From Gemmobacter aquaticus (lineage in GTDB: Bacteria > Pseudomonadota > Alphaproteobacteria > Rhodobacterales > Rhodobacteraceae): a DNA stretch of 64,000 bases. The stretch lies in NCBI RefSeq assembly GCF_007859075.1, contig NZ_VOAK01000011.1, positions 186,001 through 250,000 on the forward strand, written 5' to 3'. The notes below the pieces were generated by a model. That model did no database searches. It saw nothing but the letters and a program-made list of their open reading frames with translations, and was not told the DNA's origin. Position 1 is the stretch's first letter. Each line of letters starts with the position of its first letter. Below, one piece after another: positions 9,773-17,440 of this stretch. A program made the translations under genes and the position numbers.

Positions 9773-9936
9773 GGGCGCGACTCCGTTAGCGCTGCAATCC
9801 TTGCCCCATGAATGCCACGGACAGCACTTTGCGACCAAGGCTGTCCGACCTGTTGTGGCGAAAAACGACATGCACCTCTGATGGCGACGGTTGGCGCGAC
9901 CTTGACGATTCCTCAATCCGAAGGCATGCCGGTGCG

Positions 9937-10329
9937 ATGACTGCCCGCCTTTTGTGCCTGCATTGCCTTGCGCGGATCGCCAGCCTGATGCTGGTGATGC
10001 CGTTTGTCATGCTTTCGCTGGTGGCGCAGGGCTACATGCCTGTGCAGGGGGCTGGTGGCGGTATCACGATGGTCATCTGCTCGGTTGATGGGCCGGTCAG
10101 CATGTCCATTGATCCTGTCACCGGTGAAGAGCTTGGCCACAAGGCGCCCAAGGACGGGCGGTGTTCCTGGGCGCAGATGACGTCGGCAGTTGTGATTGCC
10201 GACATGCCGATGGTGTCTCCACCCGTCATGCTGAGCCGCGCGGTGGTGCCCGCGAGCCCGGATAATCTTTGGCGTCCGGCGTTTGATCCGCGCGGCCTAT
10301 TTGCGCGCGGGCCCCCTGCAACCGTCTGA
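9937..10329 (+). CDS. DUF2946-like small secreted or membrane protein
   Basis: A 130-residue protein with an N-terminal hydrophobic segment (about residues 12-36), then a region with MVICSVDGP and a later cysteine (GRCSWAQM), resembling DUF2946 proteins. Members often sit next to metal-uptake or PepSY genes; no activity is known. The frame is open further upstream to 9808, but the ATG at 9937 directly precedes the signal-like segment. It lies 38 bp before the PepSY membrane protein gene, so the two are probably one operon. Confidence 0.65.
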   Translation: MTARLLCLHCLARIASLMLVMPFVMLSLVAQGYMPVQGAGGGITMVICSVDGPVSMSIDPVTGEELGHKAPKDGRCSWAQMTSAVVIADMPMVSPPVMLSRAVVPASPDNLWRPAFDPRGLFARGPPATV

Positions 10330-10367
10330 TCTGAAAATCCAATCGCAAATTCAGACGGAGTATCCGC

Positions 10368-11783
10368 ATGTCTACCCAAACGCCCGGCCAGACGGCCGAA
10401 GGCGGCGCAAGCCGCATCAACAAGCTCTATTTCGCAGTCTGGCGCTGGCATTTCTATGCCGGGCTGTTCGTGATTCCCTTCATCGTGCTTCTTTCGGTGA
10501 CGGGGATCATCATGGTCTGGTTCAGCGCAATCTCGCCCGAGTATGGCGAGCGGTTGCATGTAAGCGCGGGCGCCGAAATGCCGATCATCGCGCAGGCCGA
10601 GGCGGCAGCCGCCCATGCCGGCGGCACGGTCGATCAATACATTGCCCCCTACAGCGCCGAAAATCCGGCCCTGTTCCGGGTGCAGACCGAAGCGGGCGCG
10701 CGCATCCTTGCGCTTGACCCGGCGACCGGCACGGTTCTGCGCGACACGGCAGAAGGCGATACCTGGGAGGAATGGGCCAATCATCTGCATGGCGAGTTGA
10801 TGCAGGTTGGCGAGGCGAAATTCTACGGCGATCTGCTGGTCGAGATTGCGGCCTCGGTCGCGCTTCTGCTGGTGGTGACCGGGCTCTACCTTGCCTGGCC
10901 GCGGGGCGGGCGTGGCTTTTCCTCGATGCTGGTGCCTGATCTGCGTGCGCAGGGGCGGGCATTCTGGAAGTCGCTCCACCTGAGTATCGGTACCTGGGTC
11001 AGCGTGTTCCTGATCATCTTCCTGATCTCGGGCCTGTCGTGGGCGGGGATATGGGGGGGCAAGTTCGTGCAGGCCTGGTCGACCTTCCCGGCCGAAAAAT
11101 GGGACGCCGTCCCCTTGTCGGATGCCACCCATGCCAGCATGAACCACACCGCAAGCGAAACCGTGCCGTGGGCGCTGGAGCAGACCCCGATGCCGGCTTC
11201 GGGGTCGGACGCGGGCGTGGCGGGAACTGCCGAAGGCGCGCCGGTCGATCTGGCCTCGGTCACGGCTCTGGCGCGGGAGCTTGGCTTCGACGGGCGGTTC
11301 CAACTGGCCTTCCCTGCCGATGAGTCCGGCGTGTGGACGATCAGCCGCGACAGCATGTCGAACGACAGCCCCGATCCGACCAGCGACCGCACGGTGCATG
11401 TTGATCGCTACACCGGTCATATCCTCGCCGATGTCAAATTTGCCGACTACGGCCTTGCCGGCAAGGCGATGGCGGTGGGTATTCCGTTCCACATGGGGCT
11501 GATGGGCTGGTGGAGTGCAGCGCTGAACATCGCGCTCTGCCTGATCTTCATCGGACTGGCGGTCTCGTCTGTCATCGTGTGGGTCAAGCGCCGCCCCTCG
11601 GGTGCTGCCCGCCTTGCAGCACCTCCGCGTCCCGATCTGGTGCCTTTGACCAAAGGGGTGGTGCTGATCGCGCTGGTGATGGCGATGGCCTTCCCGGTGC
11701 TGGGCCTGACGCTGCTGGCAGTGCTGGCCTTTGACCTGATCGTGCTGGGCACCGTACCGCCGCTGCGTCGGGCGCTGTCCTGA
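10368..11783 (+). CDS. PepSY-associated transmembrane protein (PiuB-like)
   Basis: A 471-residue inner-membrane protein of the PepSY_TM family, often encoded beside siderophore or copper uptake genes and thought to act as a membrane reductase or in metal handling. Visible are an N-terminal cytosolic segment, a first membrane helix around residues 25-50 preceded by WRWHFYAGLF, a periplasmic PepSY-like region, a helix near 165-185, another near 210-230 (VFLIIFLISGLSWAGIWGG), and three hydrophobic helices at the C-terminus. Paired with the upstream DUF2946-like gene. The transported or reduced substrate is unknown. Confidence 0.82.
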   Translation: MSTQTPGQTAEGGASRINKLYFAVWRWHFYAGLFVIPFIVLLSVTGIIMVWFSAISPEYGERLHVSAGAEMPIIAQAEAAAAHAGGTVDQYIAPYSAENPALFRVQTEAGARILALDPATGTVLRDTAEGDTWEEWANHLHGELMQVGEAKFYGDLLVEIAASVALLLVVTGLYLAWPRGGRGFSSMLVPDLRAQGRAFWKSLHLSIGTWVSVFLIIFLISGLSWAGIWGGKFVQAWSTFPAEKWDAVPLSDATHASMNHTASETVPWALEQTPMPASGSDAGVAGTAEGAPVDLASVTALARELGFDGRFQLAFPADESGVWTISRDSMSNDSPDPTSDRTVHVDRYTGHILADVKFADYGLAGKAMAVGIPFHMGLMGWWSAALNIALCLIFIGLAVSSVIVWVKRRPSGAARLAAPPRPDLVPLTKGVVLIALVMAMAFPVLGLTLLAVLAFDLIVLGTVPPLRRALS

Positions 11784-11808
11784 CAGACCCCAGTCGTTTT
11801 GACGATTG

Positions 11809-11838
11809 GCCGGGTGCCCGATGGGTGCCCGGCCTTTC
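11809..11838. terminator. Hairpin between convergent PepSY and znuB genes
   Basis: Stem GCCGGG-tg-CCC / GGG-tg-CCCGGC (11809-11819 and 11823-11833) with a GAT loop and an internal TG/TG mismatch, followed by CTTTC. It lies between the stop codons of two convergent genes and could serve both. Confidence 0.55.
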
Positions 11839-11840
11839 TC

Positions 11841-12629
11841 CTATCCACGCCGCCGCGACAAACCTGCGACCAGCGCAAAGGCCACGGCCGCCACCGCCAC
11901 GATCGACGGGCCCGCCGGCGTATCCATGTGCAGCGAGAGGCCCAGCCCCCCCGCAACGGCCGCTGCCCCCACGACCGAGGCAAGCACCGCCATCGCCTCG
12001 GGGCTGCGCGCAAGCCCGCGCGCTGCGGCCGCCGGGATGATGAGCATGGCCGCGATCAGAAGCGCCCCCACCACCTTCAGCGCCACTGCGACGGTCAAGG
12101 CCAGCGCGAGCGTCAGGACAAGCCGTTCACGGTCGGGGTTGATGCCCGAAGCCGCCGCCAGATCCTCGTTCAGCGTCGCCGTAAGCAGGGCCGACCAACG
12201 CCAGACCAGCAGCGCCACAACTGCCAGCGCGCCCAGCCAGATGAAGGCCAGATCGGTGCGCGATACGGCAAGGATATCGCCGAACAGATAGGCCGACAGA
12301 TCTGTCCGCGCCTCGGGCACGAAGCTTGCGGCAAGCAGGCCAAAGGCCAGCGCCGAATGGGCCAGCACGCCCAAGGTGGTATCCATCGCCCAGCCCCGTG
12401 CGGCAAGCGTTGCCACCGCCACCGCGACCCCCAGTGACACAACCAACGTGCCAAGCCCGATCGGTAGATCAAGCGCCAGCGCCAGCGCCACCCCCAGAAT
12501 CGCGGCATGCGCGGTTGAATCGCCGAAATACGCCATGCGCCGCCAGACGACGAAAGCGCCAAGCGGACCCGTGGCCAGCGCAACGCCGACGCCGGCCAGC
12601 AGCGCGCGGAACAGAAAATCATCCAGCAT
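11841..12629 (-). CDS. znuB: Zinc ABC transporter permease ZnuB
   Basis: Membrane component of the high-affinity zinc importer; moves Zn2+ delivered by ZnuA across the inner membrane using ZnuC ATP hydrolysis. The 262-residue protein is an ABC-3 family permease with about eight hydrophobic segments and the family block FGDSTAHAAILGVALAL near the N-terminus. The frame continues upstream into His/Asp-coding repeats of znuC, but MLDDFLFRALLAG is the usual family start. The ATG at 12629 overlaps the znuC stop by 11 bp, indicating translational coupling. It is the last gene of the leftward zur-znuC-znuB unit. Confidence 0.93.
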   Translation of the reverse strand: MLDDFLFRALLAGVGVALATGPLGAFVVWRRMAYFGDSTAHAAILGVALALALDLPIGLGTLVVSLGVAVAVATLAARGWAMDTTLGVLAHSALAFGLLAASFVPEARTDLSAYLFGDILAVSRTDLAFIWLGALAVVALLVWRWSALLTATLNEDLAAASGINPDRERLVLTLALALTVAVALKVVGALLIAAMLIIPAAAARGLARSPEAMAVLASVVGAAAVAGGLGLSLHMDTPAGPSIVAVAAVAFALVAGLSRRRG

Positions 12630-13407
12630 GATGATGGTGCCCATGCTTGTCATCGTGCGCATGCGCATGATCGTGATCATGCGTATGATCATCGTGGGTA
12701 TGGTCGTGGTCATGGACGTGCTGATAGAGCGCGAGCGCCCCTTGCGTGCCCAGACCGAACAGGGCCCGATACTCTGGCGCGTTGGAAACAACACGCGGCG
12801 TGCCCTCGCAGCAGATATGGCCGTTCAGGCAGATGACGCGGTCAGATGCGCTCATCACCACATGCAGGTCATGGCTGACCATCAGCACAGCCGCACCCGT
12901 CTCGTCCCGGACCTCATCAATCAGCCGGTAGAAGGCCGCCTCACCGGGCTGATCAAGGCCTTGCGTCGGCTCGTCCAGCACCAGAAGCTCTGGCCGGGTC
13001 AACAGCGCGCGCGCCAGAAGAACCCGCTGGAACTGCCCGCCCGAAAGTCCGGTCATCGGCCGGTCTGCCACCTCGGGCACACCAACGCGGGTCAGCATCG
13101 CCTGCGTTTCCGCCTGAGTGTGGCGACCGGGAAGCGACAGGAACCGGCTCGCCGAAAGCGGCATGGTGCGGTCGATGTGCAGCTTTTGTGGCATATAGCC
13201 GATCCGCAGGCCCGGCCGCTGGCTGACCGCGCCATGGCTGACCGGCAGGATGCCCAGAAGGGCGCGTAGAAGCGTAGACTTGCCAGAGCCATTCGGGCCG
13301 AGGATCGTTACGATCTCACGCGGGGCGATTTGCATCGACACGTCATGCAGCACCTCTTGCCCGCCAACGCGGACACAGATGTTGCGGGCCTCGATCAGCG
13401 CGGTCAT
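12619..13407 (-). CDS. znuC: Zinc ABC transporter ATPase ZnuC with His-rich tail
   Basis: ATP-binding subunit of the zinc importer, on the cytosolic side of ZnuB. In the 262-residue protein: Walker A GPNGSGKS (37-44), signature LSGGQ (121-125), Walker B LLVLDEP (141-147) and the switch histidine in SHDLH. Residues 230-262 form an unusual tail with 16 histidines in alternating His-Asp/Thr/Ala order, ending in GHHHHAG. This would be expected to bind zinc; a regulatory or metal-buffering role is an inference. The ATG at 13407 overlaps the zur stop (ATGA). Confidence 0.94.
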   Translation of the reverse strand: MTALIEARNICVRVGGQEVLHDVSMQIAPREIVTILGPNGSGKSTLLRALLGILPVSHGAVSQRPGLRIGYMPQKLHIDRTMPLSASRFLSLPGRHTQAETQAMLTRVGVPEVADRPMTGLSGGQFQRVLLARALLTRPELLVLDEPTQGLDQPGEAAFYRLIDEVRDETGAAVLMVSHDLHVVMSASDRVICLNGHICCEGTPRVVSNAPEYRALFGLGTQGALALYQHVHDHDHTHDDHTHDHDHAHAHDDKHGHHHHAG

Positions 13408-13877
13408 GCCGTGTCCCCACAGTTTGGGCAAAGCCCGATGGCCTCGATACTGGCGCGCTCGACCGTGAAGCCGAGCGCTGCGGCTGTTTCGTCCAGCGCG
13501 GCGCGGATCGGGGTCACCGGGGCCTCGGCAACCGTGTCGCAGACGCGGCAGATCAAAAAAGCCGGGGCATGTGCCTCGCCCGCATGCATGCAGGCGGTAA
13601 AGGCGTTCAGGCGCTGAATCCGGTGTGCGAGACCCTGCTCGACAAGGAAATCCAGCGCGCGATAGGCGACGGGGGGCTGATTGCCGAACCCCTCGGCGGC
13701 AAGGCGCTGCAGCACGTCATAGGCCCCCATCGCCCGATGCGCCTCCAGCAGAATCTCCAGCACCCGACGCCGCACCGGGGTCAGTCGCGCGCCATTCGCG
13801 GCGGTGATCGCCTCGGCCCGGGCCATCACATCGCCAGTGCAATGCGCGTGGTCATGCGCGTGGAAGGTCGGATGCAT
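13404..13877 (-). CDS. zur: Zinc-responsive Fur-family repressor Zur
   Basis: DNA-binding repressor that senses zinc and controls the adjacent znu genes. It has 157 residues with a winged-helix region (LTPVRRRVLEILLEA, NQPPVAYRALDFLVEQGLAHRI) and metal-site residues including HAPAFLICRVC and the C-terminal CPNC pair that holds the structural zinc. The N-terminus MHPTFHAHDHAHC is itself histidine-rich. Its place at the head of znuCB and opposite znuA, with a palindromic operator in the gap, supports Zur over Fur, Mur or PerR. The stop overlaps the znuC start by 4 bp. Confidence 0.93.
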   Translation of the reverse strand: MHPTFHAHDHAHCTGDVMARAEAITAANGARLTPVRRRVLEILLEAHRAMGAYDVLQRLAAEGFGNQPPVAYRALDFLVEQGLAHRIQRLNAFTACMHAGEAHAPAFLICRVCDTVAEAPVTPIRAALDETAAALGFTVERASIEAIGLCPNCGDTA

Positions 13878-13892
13878 CGCGGCCTCTTGACG

Positions 13893-13907
13893 TGTTATAG
13901 TATTACA
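13893..13907. promoter_or_regulatory. Zur operator between znuA and zur
   Basis: TGTTATAGTATTACA is a 15-bp inverted repeat that is perfect except at positions 4, 8 (centre) and 12: TGT-n-ATA-n-TAT-n-ACA. It lies in the 68-bp gap between the divergent zur-znuCB and znuA genes and overlaps AT-rich -10-like sequences for either direction. Its form and place fit a Fur-family (Zur) box controlling both arms; binding itself is inferred. Confidence 0.8.
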
Positions 13908-13945
13908 TACATAGATGCCCGGCCGCAGATGCGAAAGGGGACACG

Positions 13946-14908
13946 ATGCGTTATATCATATCCGTTGCGATTGCCAGTATGGCTGCAACCGCCGCCACGG
14001 CCGAGGTTCCGCGCGTGGTGACCGATTTCGCTCCGGCGCAGGGCCTTGTCGCGATGGTCATGGGTGGCCTCGGCTCTCCGGAAATGCTGCTGGAGCAGGG
14101 GGCGAACGCACATGACTTCCAGTTGCGCCCCTCGCAGGCGGCGGCACTGGCCGATGCCGATCTGGTGGTCTGGATGGGCCCCGAGATGTCGCCGTGGCTT
14201 GACCGCTCACTTGATGGCCTCGACGGCGGGGCAGAGCTGCGCCTGCTGGCGGTAGAGGGCACGCACCTGCAGCCCTTTGGGGACAGTGCCCCGCATGACC
14301 ATACTGATCATGACGATCACACGGATCACGCCGAGCATGAAGATCATGACGGCCACGGCACCGAAGCGGTTGATGATCATGACCACGACGGCATGGACCC
14401 GCACGCGTGGCTAGACCCTGCGAACGGGATGCATTGGCTGGACGCAATCGCCGCCGAACTTGCCCGCCTTGATCCCGAGAACGCCGCGACTTATGCCGCC
14501 AATGCCGCCTCTGGCAAGACGCGCATCACCGAGGCGGATGCTGACCTTGCCCAACAGCTTGCCCCGCTTCACGACCGCCCGTTCGTGGTGTTTCATGACG
14601 CATATGGATACTTCACCGCGCATTATGGGCTGACATTGGCAGGTTCAGTTGCTGCTGGCGATGCAACATCCCCCGGTGCCGCGCATCTGAAGGAGTTGCA
14701 AGAGGCCGCCGGATCGACCGCTCTTTGCCTGTTCCCCGAAGCGGGCCATGACCCGAAGCTGCTGGCACAGATGGCCGAGTTGACCGGTGTCAAACTGGGC
14801 GGGGCGCTTGACCCCGAAGGCGTAACGGTTGCGCCGGATGCGGGGGCTTATCTGGCGGTCTTGAACGGAGTGGCCGACACGCTGCTCGCCTGTCTGGCCG
14901 AGGGCTGA
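13946..14908 (+). CDS. znuA: Zinc ABC transporter substrate-binding protein ZnuA
   Basis: Periplasmic protein that captures zinc for ZnuBC. The 320-residue precursor has a signal peptide (about 1-19, ending ATAATA), the first zinc ligand in GANAHDFQL (His56) and the second in DPHAWLDP (His153). Between them is a His/Asp-rich loop at about residues 117-147 with ten histidines, typical of ZnuA and proposed to sense or collect zinc. Divergent from zur-znuC-znuB across the Zur operator, with a GGGGA ribosome-binding site before the ATG. Confidence 0.94.
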   Translation: MRYIISVAIASMAATAATAEVPRVVTDFAPAQGLVAMVMGGLGSPEMLLEQGANAHDFQLRPSQAAALADADLVVWMGPEMSPWLDRSLDGLDGGAELRLLAVEGTHLQPFGDSAPHDHTDHDDHTDHAEHEDHDGHGTEAVDDHDHDGMDPHAWLDPANGMHWLDAIAAELARLDPENAATYAANAASGKTRITEADADLAQQLAPLHDRPFVVFHDAYGYFTAHYGLTLAGSVAAGDATSPGAAHLKELQEAAGSTALCLFPEAGHDPKLLAQMAELTGVKLGGALDPEGVTVAPDAGAYLAVLNGVADTLLACLAEG

Positions 14909-14974
14909 GACGCGCGGGGCTTGACTGCACACCCCGACCGCCTGTTGATAGCGCAAACGGAACGGGAGGGGTGC

Positions 14975-15943
14975 ATGATCCGCGATTTTGGCCGAACAGA
15001 GGCCGGAGACATGGTGCAAGCCATCACGCTACGGGCGGGGGGCCTCTCGGCCACGGTGCTGACGCTGGGTGCGATCCTGCAGGATGTCCGGCTCGATGGC
15101 GTTGGCTACGGCCTTACGCTTGGCTCCGACAATGTGGCCGACTATCAGGGGCCGATGCGGCACCACGGATCGCTTGTCGGACCGGTCGCCAACCGCATCG
15201 GCGGCGCGCGGGCTCAGGTGGGCGGCAAGGAATGCCGGTTTCCGGCCAATCAGGCTGACCGGCATACCCTGCATTCCGGTGGGGCGGGCACGCAGTTCAA
15301 ACTGTGGAAGATCGGATCGGCCAGCGAGACGCGGCTGGTGCTGACGTTGGACCTGCCCGATGGCGAGGGCGGATTTCCGGGCAACCGGCATGTCACGGCC
15401 GAATGGCAGATCGAGGCCCCGGCAACCTTGCGCCTGACGGTGACCACGACGACCGACGCCGAGACCATCGTGAACTTCACCAACCATTCCTACTGGAATC
15501 TTGACGGCAGTGCCGAATGGGCGGGCCATACCCTGCGCATCGCAGCCGATCATGTGACCGAGGTGGACGAGGACCTGATCCCGACGGGACGGCTTCTTGC
15601 ACTGACCGACACCGATCTCGATTTGCGACAAGGGCGCATCATCAGCCCGCAGTCGCCGTCGCTCGATACTAACTTCTGCCTGTCGGATGCGCCCACATCG
15701 ATGCGCGACGTGCTGTGGTTGACCGGCCCAAGCGGTGTGACGATGGTTGTCGCCACGACCGAACCCGGCATTCAGGTCTATGACAACCGCAAGCCCGGTC
15801 GTCCCGGTCGCCCCGCATGGGAAGGTCTGGCGATCGAGCCGCAGCACTGGCCGGACAGCCCGAACCAACCCGCCTTTCCAACGGTCACGGTGCCGGCAGG
15901 CGGCAGCAAGGTTCAGGCGATGGAGTGGCGCTTCTCGGTCTGA
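14975..15943 (+). CDS. galM: Aldose 1-epimerase (galactose mutarotase family)
   Basis: Interconverts alpha and beta anomers of aldoses in the cytosol. The 322-residue protein shows GalM signatures: GPVANRI, the HTLHSGG segment with a catalytic histidine, NHSYWNLDG with the second, and the acid/base region near AIEPQHWPDSPNQP. The start at 14975 is preceded by a strong GGGAGGGG; the longer TTG start at 14921 has no such site. It follows znuA by 66 bp, with no evident sugar-use genes nearby, so its physiological sugar is unknown. Confidence 0.9.
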   Translation: MIRDFGRTEAGDMVQAITLRAGGLSATVLTLGAILQDVRLDGVGYGLTLGSDNVADYQGPMRHHGSLVGPVANRIGGARAQVGGKECRFPANQADRHTLHSGGAGTQFKLWKIGSASETRLVLTLDLPDGEGGFPGNRHVTAEWQIEAPATLRLTVTTTTDAETIVNFTNHSYWNLDGSAEWAGHTLRIAADHVTEVDEDLIPTGRLLALTDTDLDLRQGRIISPQSPSLDTNFCLSDAPTSMRDVLWLTGPSGVTMVVATTEPGIQVYDNRKPGRPGRPAWEGLAIEPQHWPDSPNQPAFPTVTVPAGGSKVQAMEWRFSV

Positions 15944-16010
15944 GGTTGGCGCAGGGCGAACTGCGCCCTCGGCGAAGGGTACGGCGAGGGGACAAAAAGG
16001 CAGTCCCGCT

Positions 16011-16080
16011 CTCTTTCCTTTCTCCAAATATCCTCGGGGGGTGAGCCCGAAGGGCGAGGGGGGCAGACAGCCCCCCTTTC
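16011..16080. repeat. Extragenic palindromic element, copy 2
   Basis: Core CTCCAAATATCCTCGGGGGG (16022-16041), a small GAGCCC-GAA-GGGC hairpin and the long hairpin GGGGGGC-AGACA-GCCCCCC (16058-16064 and 16070-16076) followed by TTTC. It lies between the convergent galM and puuD genes and probably terminates galM. Confidence 0.78.
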
Positions 16081-16083
16081 TCG

Positions 16084-17325
16084 TCAGATGCCGGGGGCTG
16101 ACCCGTCGGCACCTTCGAACCATTGTACGATGGCCTGCCGCTCGGCGGGCTCGATATAGCTCAGGTTCGCGGGCGGCATGGCATGGGTGATGCCTGCTTG
16201 CAGGTAGATGCGCTTCGCCTCATGTGCGATCTGTTCGGGCGTTTCCAGAACGACGCCCTTGGGCGCCCAGTAGAGGCCCTCCCATGAGGGCTCGGCCGCG
16301 TGGCACATCGAACAACGCCCCTGCACGATCGAGGTGACATCCTCAAACCCCGGAGCCGACGCGTAGACCAGAGCTTGCGGGCCCAGCGTGGCCTGCTGCT
16401 CTGCCTCGGGCGCCTCATGCCGGATCGAGGACAGCCAGGCGATGACCAGCATCAGAAGCACGGTAACAGCCCAGGTCCAGTGCGGATTGCCCTGACGCGC
16501 ATGGTGGGTGTTGAACCAGTGCCGGATCGAGACACCCATCAGGAACACGAGGCAGGCAATCACCCAGTTCCATGGCGTGGCAAAAGCCAGCGGATAGTGG
16601 TTCGACAGCATGAGGAAAATGACCGGCAGCGTCAGGTAGTTGTTGTGGGTCGAACGCTGCTTGGCAATCTTGCCGTACTTCGGATCGGGCTTCCGGCCGG
16701 CCTTGAGGTCGGCCACCACGATGCGCTGGTTCGGCATGATGATGAAGAAGACGTTGGCCGACATGATGGTGGCGGTGAACGCACCCAGATGAAGCAGCGC
16801 CGCGCGGCCCGAAAAGACCGATGTGTAGAAGTAGCTCATGCCCACCAGCACCACGAAAAGCGCAAGCATGACCGCCGTCTGGTTGGCATTCACAAAGGTC
16901 TTGCAGATCGTGTTGTAGGCGATCCAGCCAAAGGCGAGCGAGGCGACAGAGATACCGATGGCCTGCCAGATCTCCAACTCCATGACATTGGGATCGACAA
17001 GATAGAATTCGGCGCCGAGGTAGTAGACCAGCACCAGCATAAGAAAGCCGGTGATCCAGGTCATGTAGCTTTCCCATTTGAACCATACGAGGTGGTCGGG
17101 CATCGACGCAGGCGCGACGAGATACTTCTGGATATGGTAGAATCCACCACCGTGGACTTGCCATTCCTCGCCATCGGCGCCGCTGGCGAGGTTGCGGTCG
17201 CGGTGAAGCCCAAGGTCCAGCGCGATGAAGTAGAAGCTCGACCCGATCCAGGCGATGGCCGTGATCACATGGGTCCAGCGGACGGCGAACTCGATCCATT
17301 CTCCGATCACGGCAAAATCATACAT
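16084..17325 (-). CDS. puuD: Urate hydroxylase PuuD (membrane urate oxidase with cytochrome c domain)
   Basis: Oxidises urate to 5-hydroxyisourate, coupling to the respiratory chain rather than to O2 directly. The 413-residue protein has about eight membrane helices (first near residues 14-33, VRWTHVITAIAWIGSSFYFI) and a C-terminal periplasmic cytochrome c domain with haem site CSMCH at 338-342 and a candidate axial Met near 383 (HAMPPANL). The ATG at 17325 is preceded by GAGAGG; the frame upstream of it is non-conserved. It is divergent from a LysR gene and near uraH, puuE-uraD, allE and allA, which supports a urate role. Confidence 0.9.
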   Translation of the reverse strand: MYDFAVIGEWIEFAVRWTHVITAIAWIGSSFYFIALDLGLHRDRNLASGADGEEWQVHGGGFYHIQKYLVAPASMPDHLVWFKWESYMTWITGFLMLVLVYYLGAEFYLVDPNVMELEIWQAIGISVASLAFGWIAYNTICKTFVNANQTAVMLALFVVLVGMSYFYTSVFSGRAALLHLGAFTATIMSANVFFIIMPNQRIVVADLKAGRKPDPKYGKIAKQRSTHNNYLTLPVIFLMLSNHYPLAFATPWNWVIACLVFLMGVSIRHWFNTHHARQGNPHWTWAVTVLLMLVIAWLSSIRHEAPEAEQQATLGPQALVYASAPGFEDVTSIVQGRCSMCHAAEPSWEGLYWAPKGVVLETPEQIAHEAKRIYLQAGITHAMPPANLSYIEPAERQAIVQWFEGADGSAPGI

Positions 17326-17440
17326 CGACCGACCTCTCTGATGGCTGTTGAAAAAGGTATACCGACGCGCATCTTTTCGGATAATTCCATCAAATACGGG
17401 ATCACTTTCAAAAGCTCGAAGAAAATGGCGGGGCGCGCGC
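17326..17440. promoter_or_regulatory. Divergent promoter region of puuD and its LysR neighbour
   Basis: This 115-bp gap holds the promoters of both genes and, by analogy with LysR-regulated loci, the regulator's sites. It is AT-richer than its surroundings and includes TTGAAAAAGGTATACC (17348-17363) and TTTTCGGATAA. A similar TTTGAAAAAAGTTTTCG stretch lies in the uraH/puuE gap near 21.2 kb. No precise promoter or operator can be assigned by eye. Confidence 0.4.

Noticed and set aside
6806-9811. A 1001-residue open frame opposite the dimethylglycine dehydrogenase-like gene
   Set aside because: The complementary strand carries a full flavoprotein with motifs; the antisense frame is a GC-bias artefact rich in Arg, Ala and His.
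9773-9916. An N-terminal extension of the dehydrogenase and an earlier start of the DUF2946 gene
   Set aside because: Both rely on open codons without ribosome-binding sites; family N-termini and signal-like segments support the internal starts.
12630-12720. Tandem CAT/GAT-type repeats that look like a CRISPR or microsatellite
   Set aside because: They encode the alternating His/Asp tail of ZnuC in frame; there are no spacers or cas genes.
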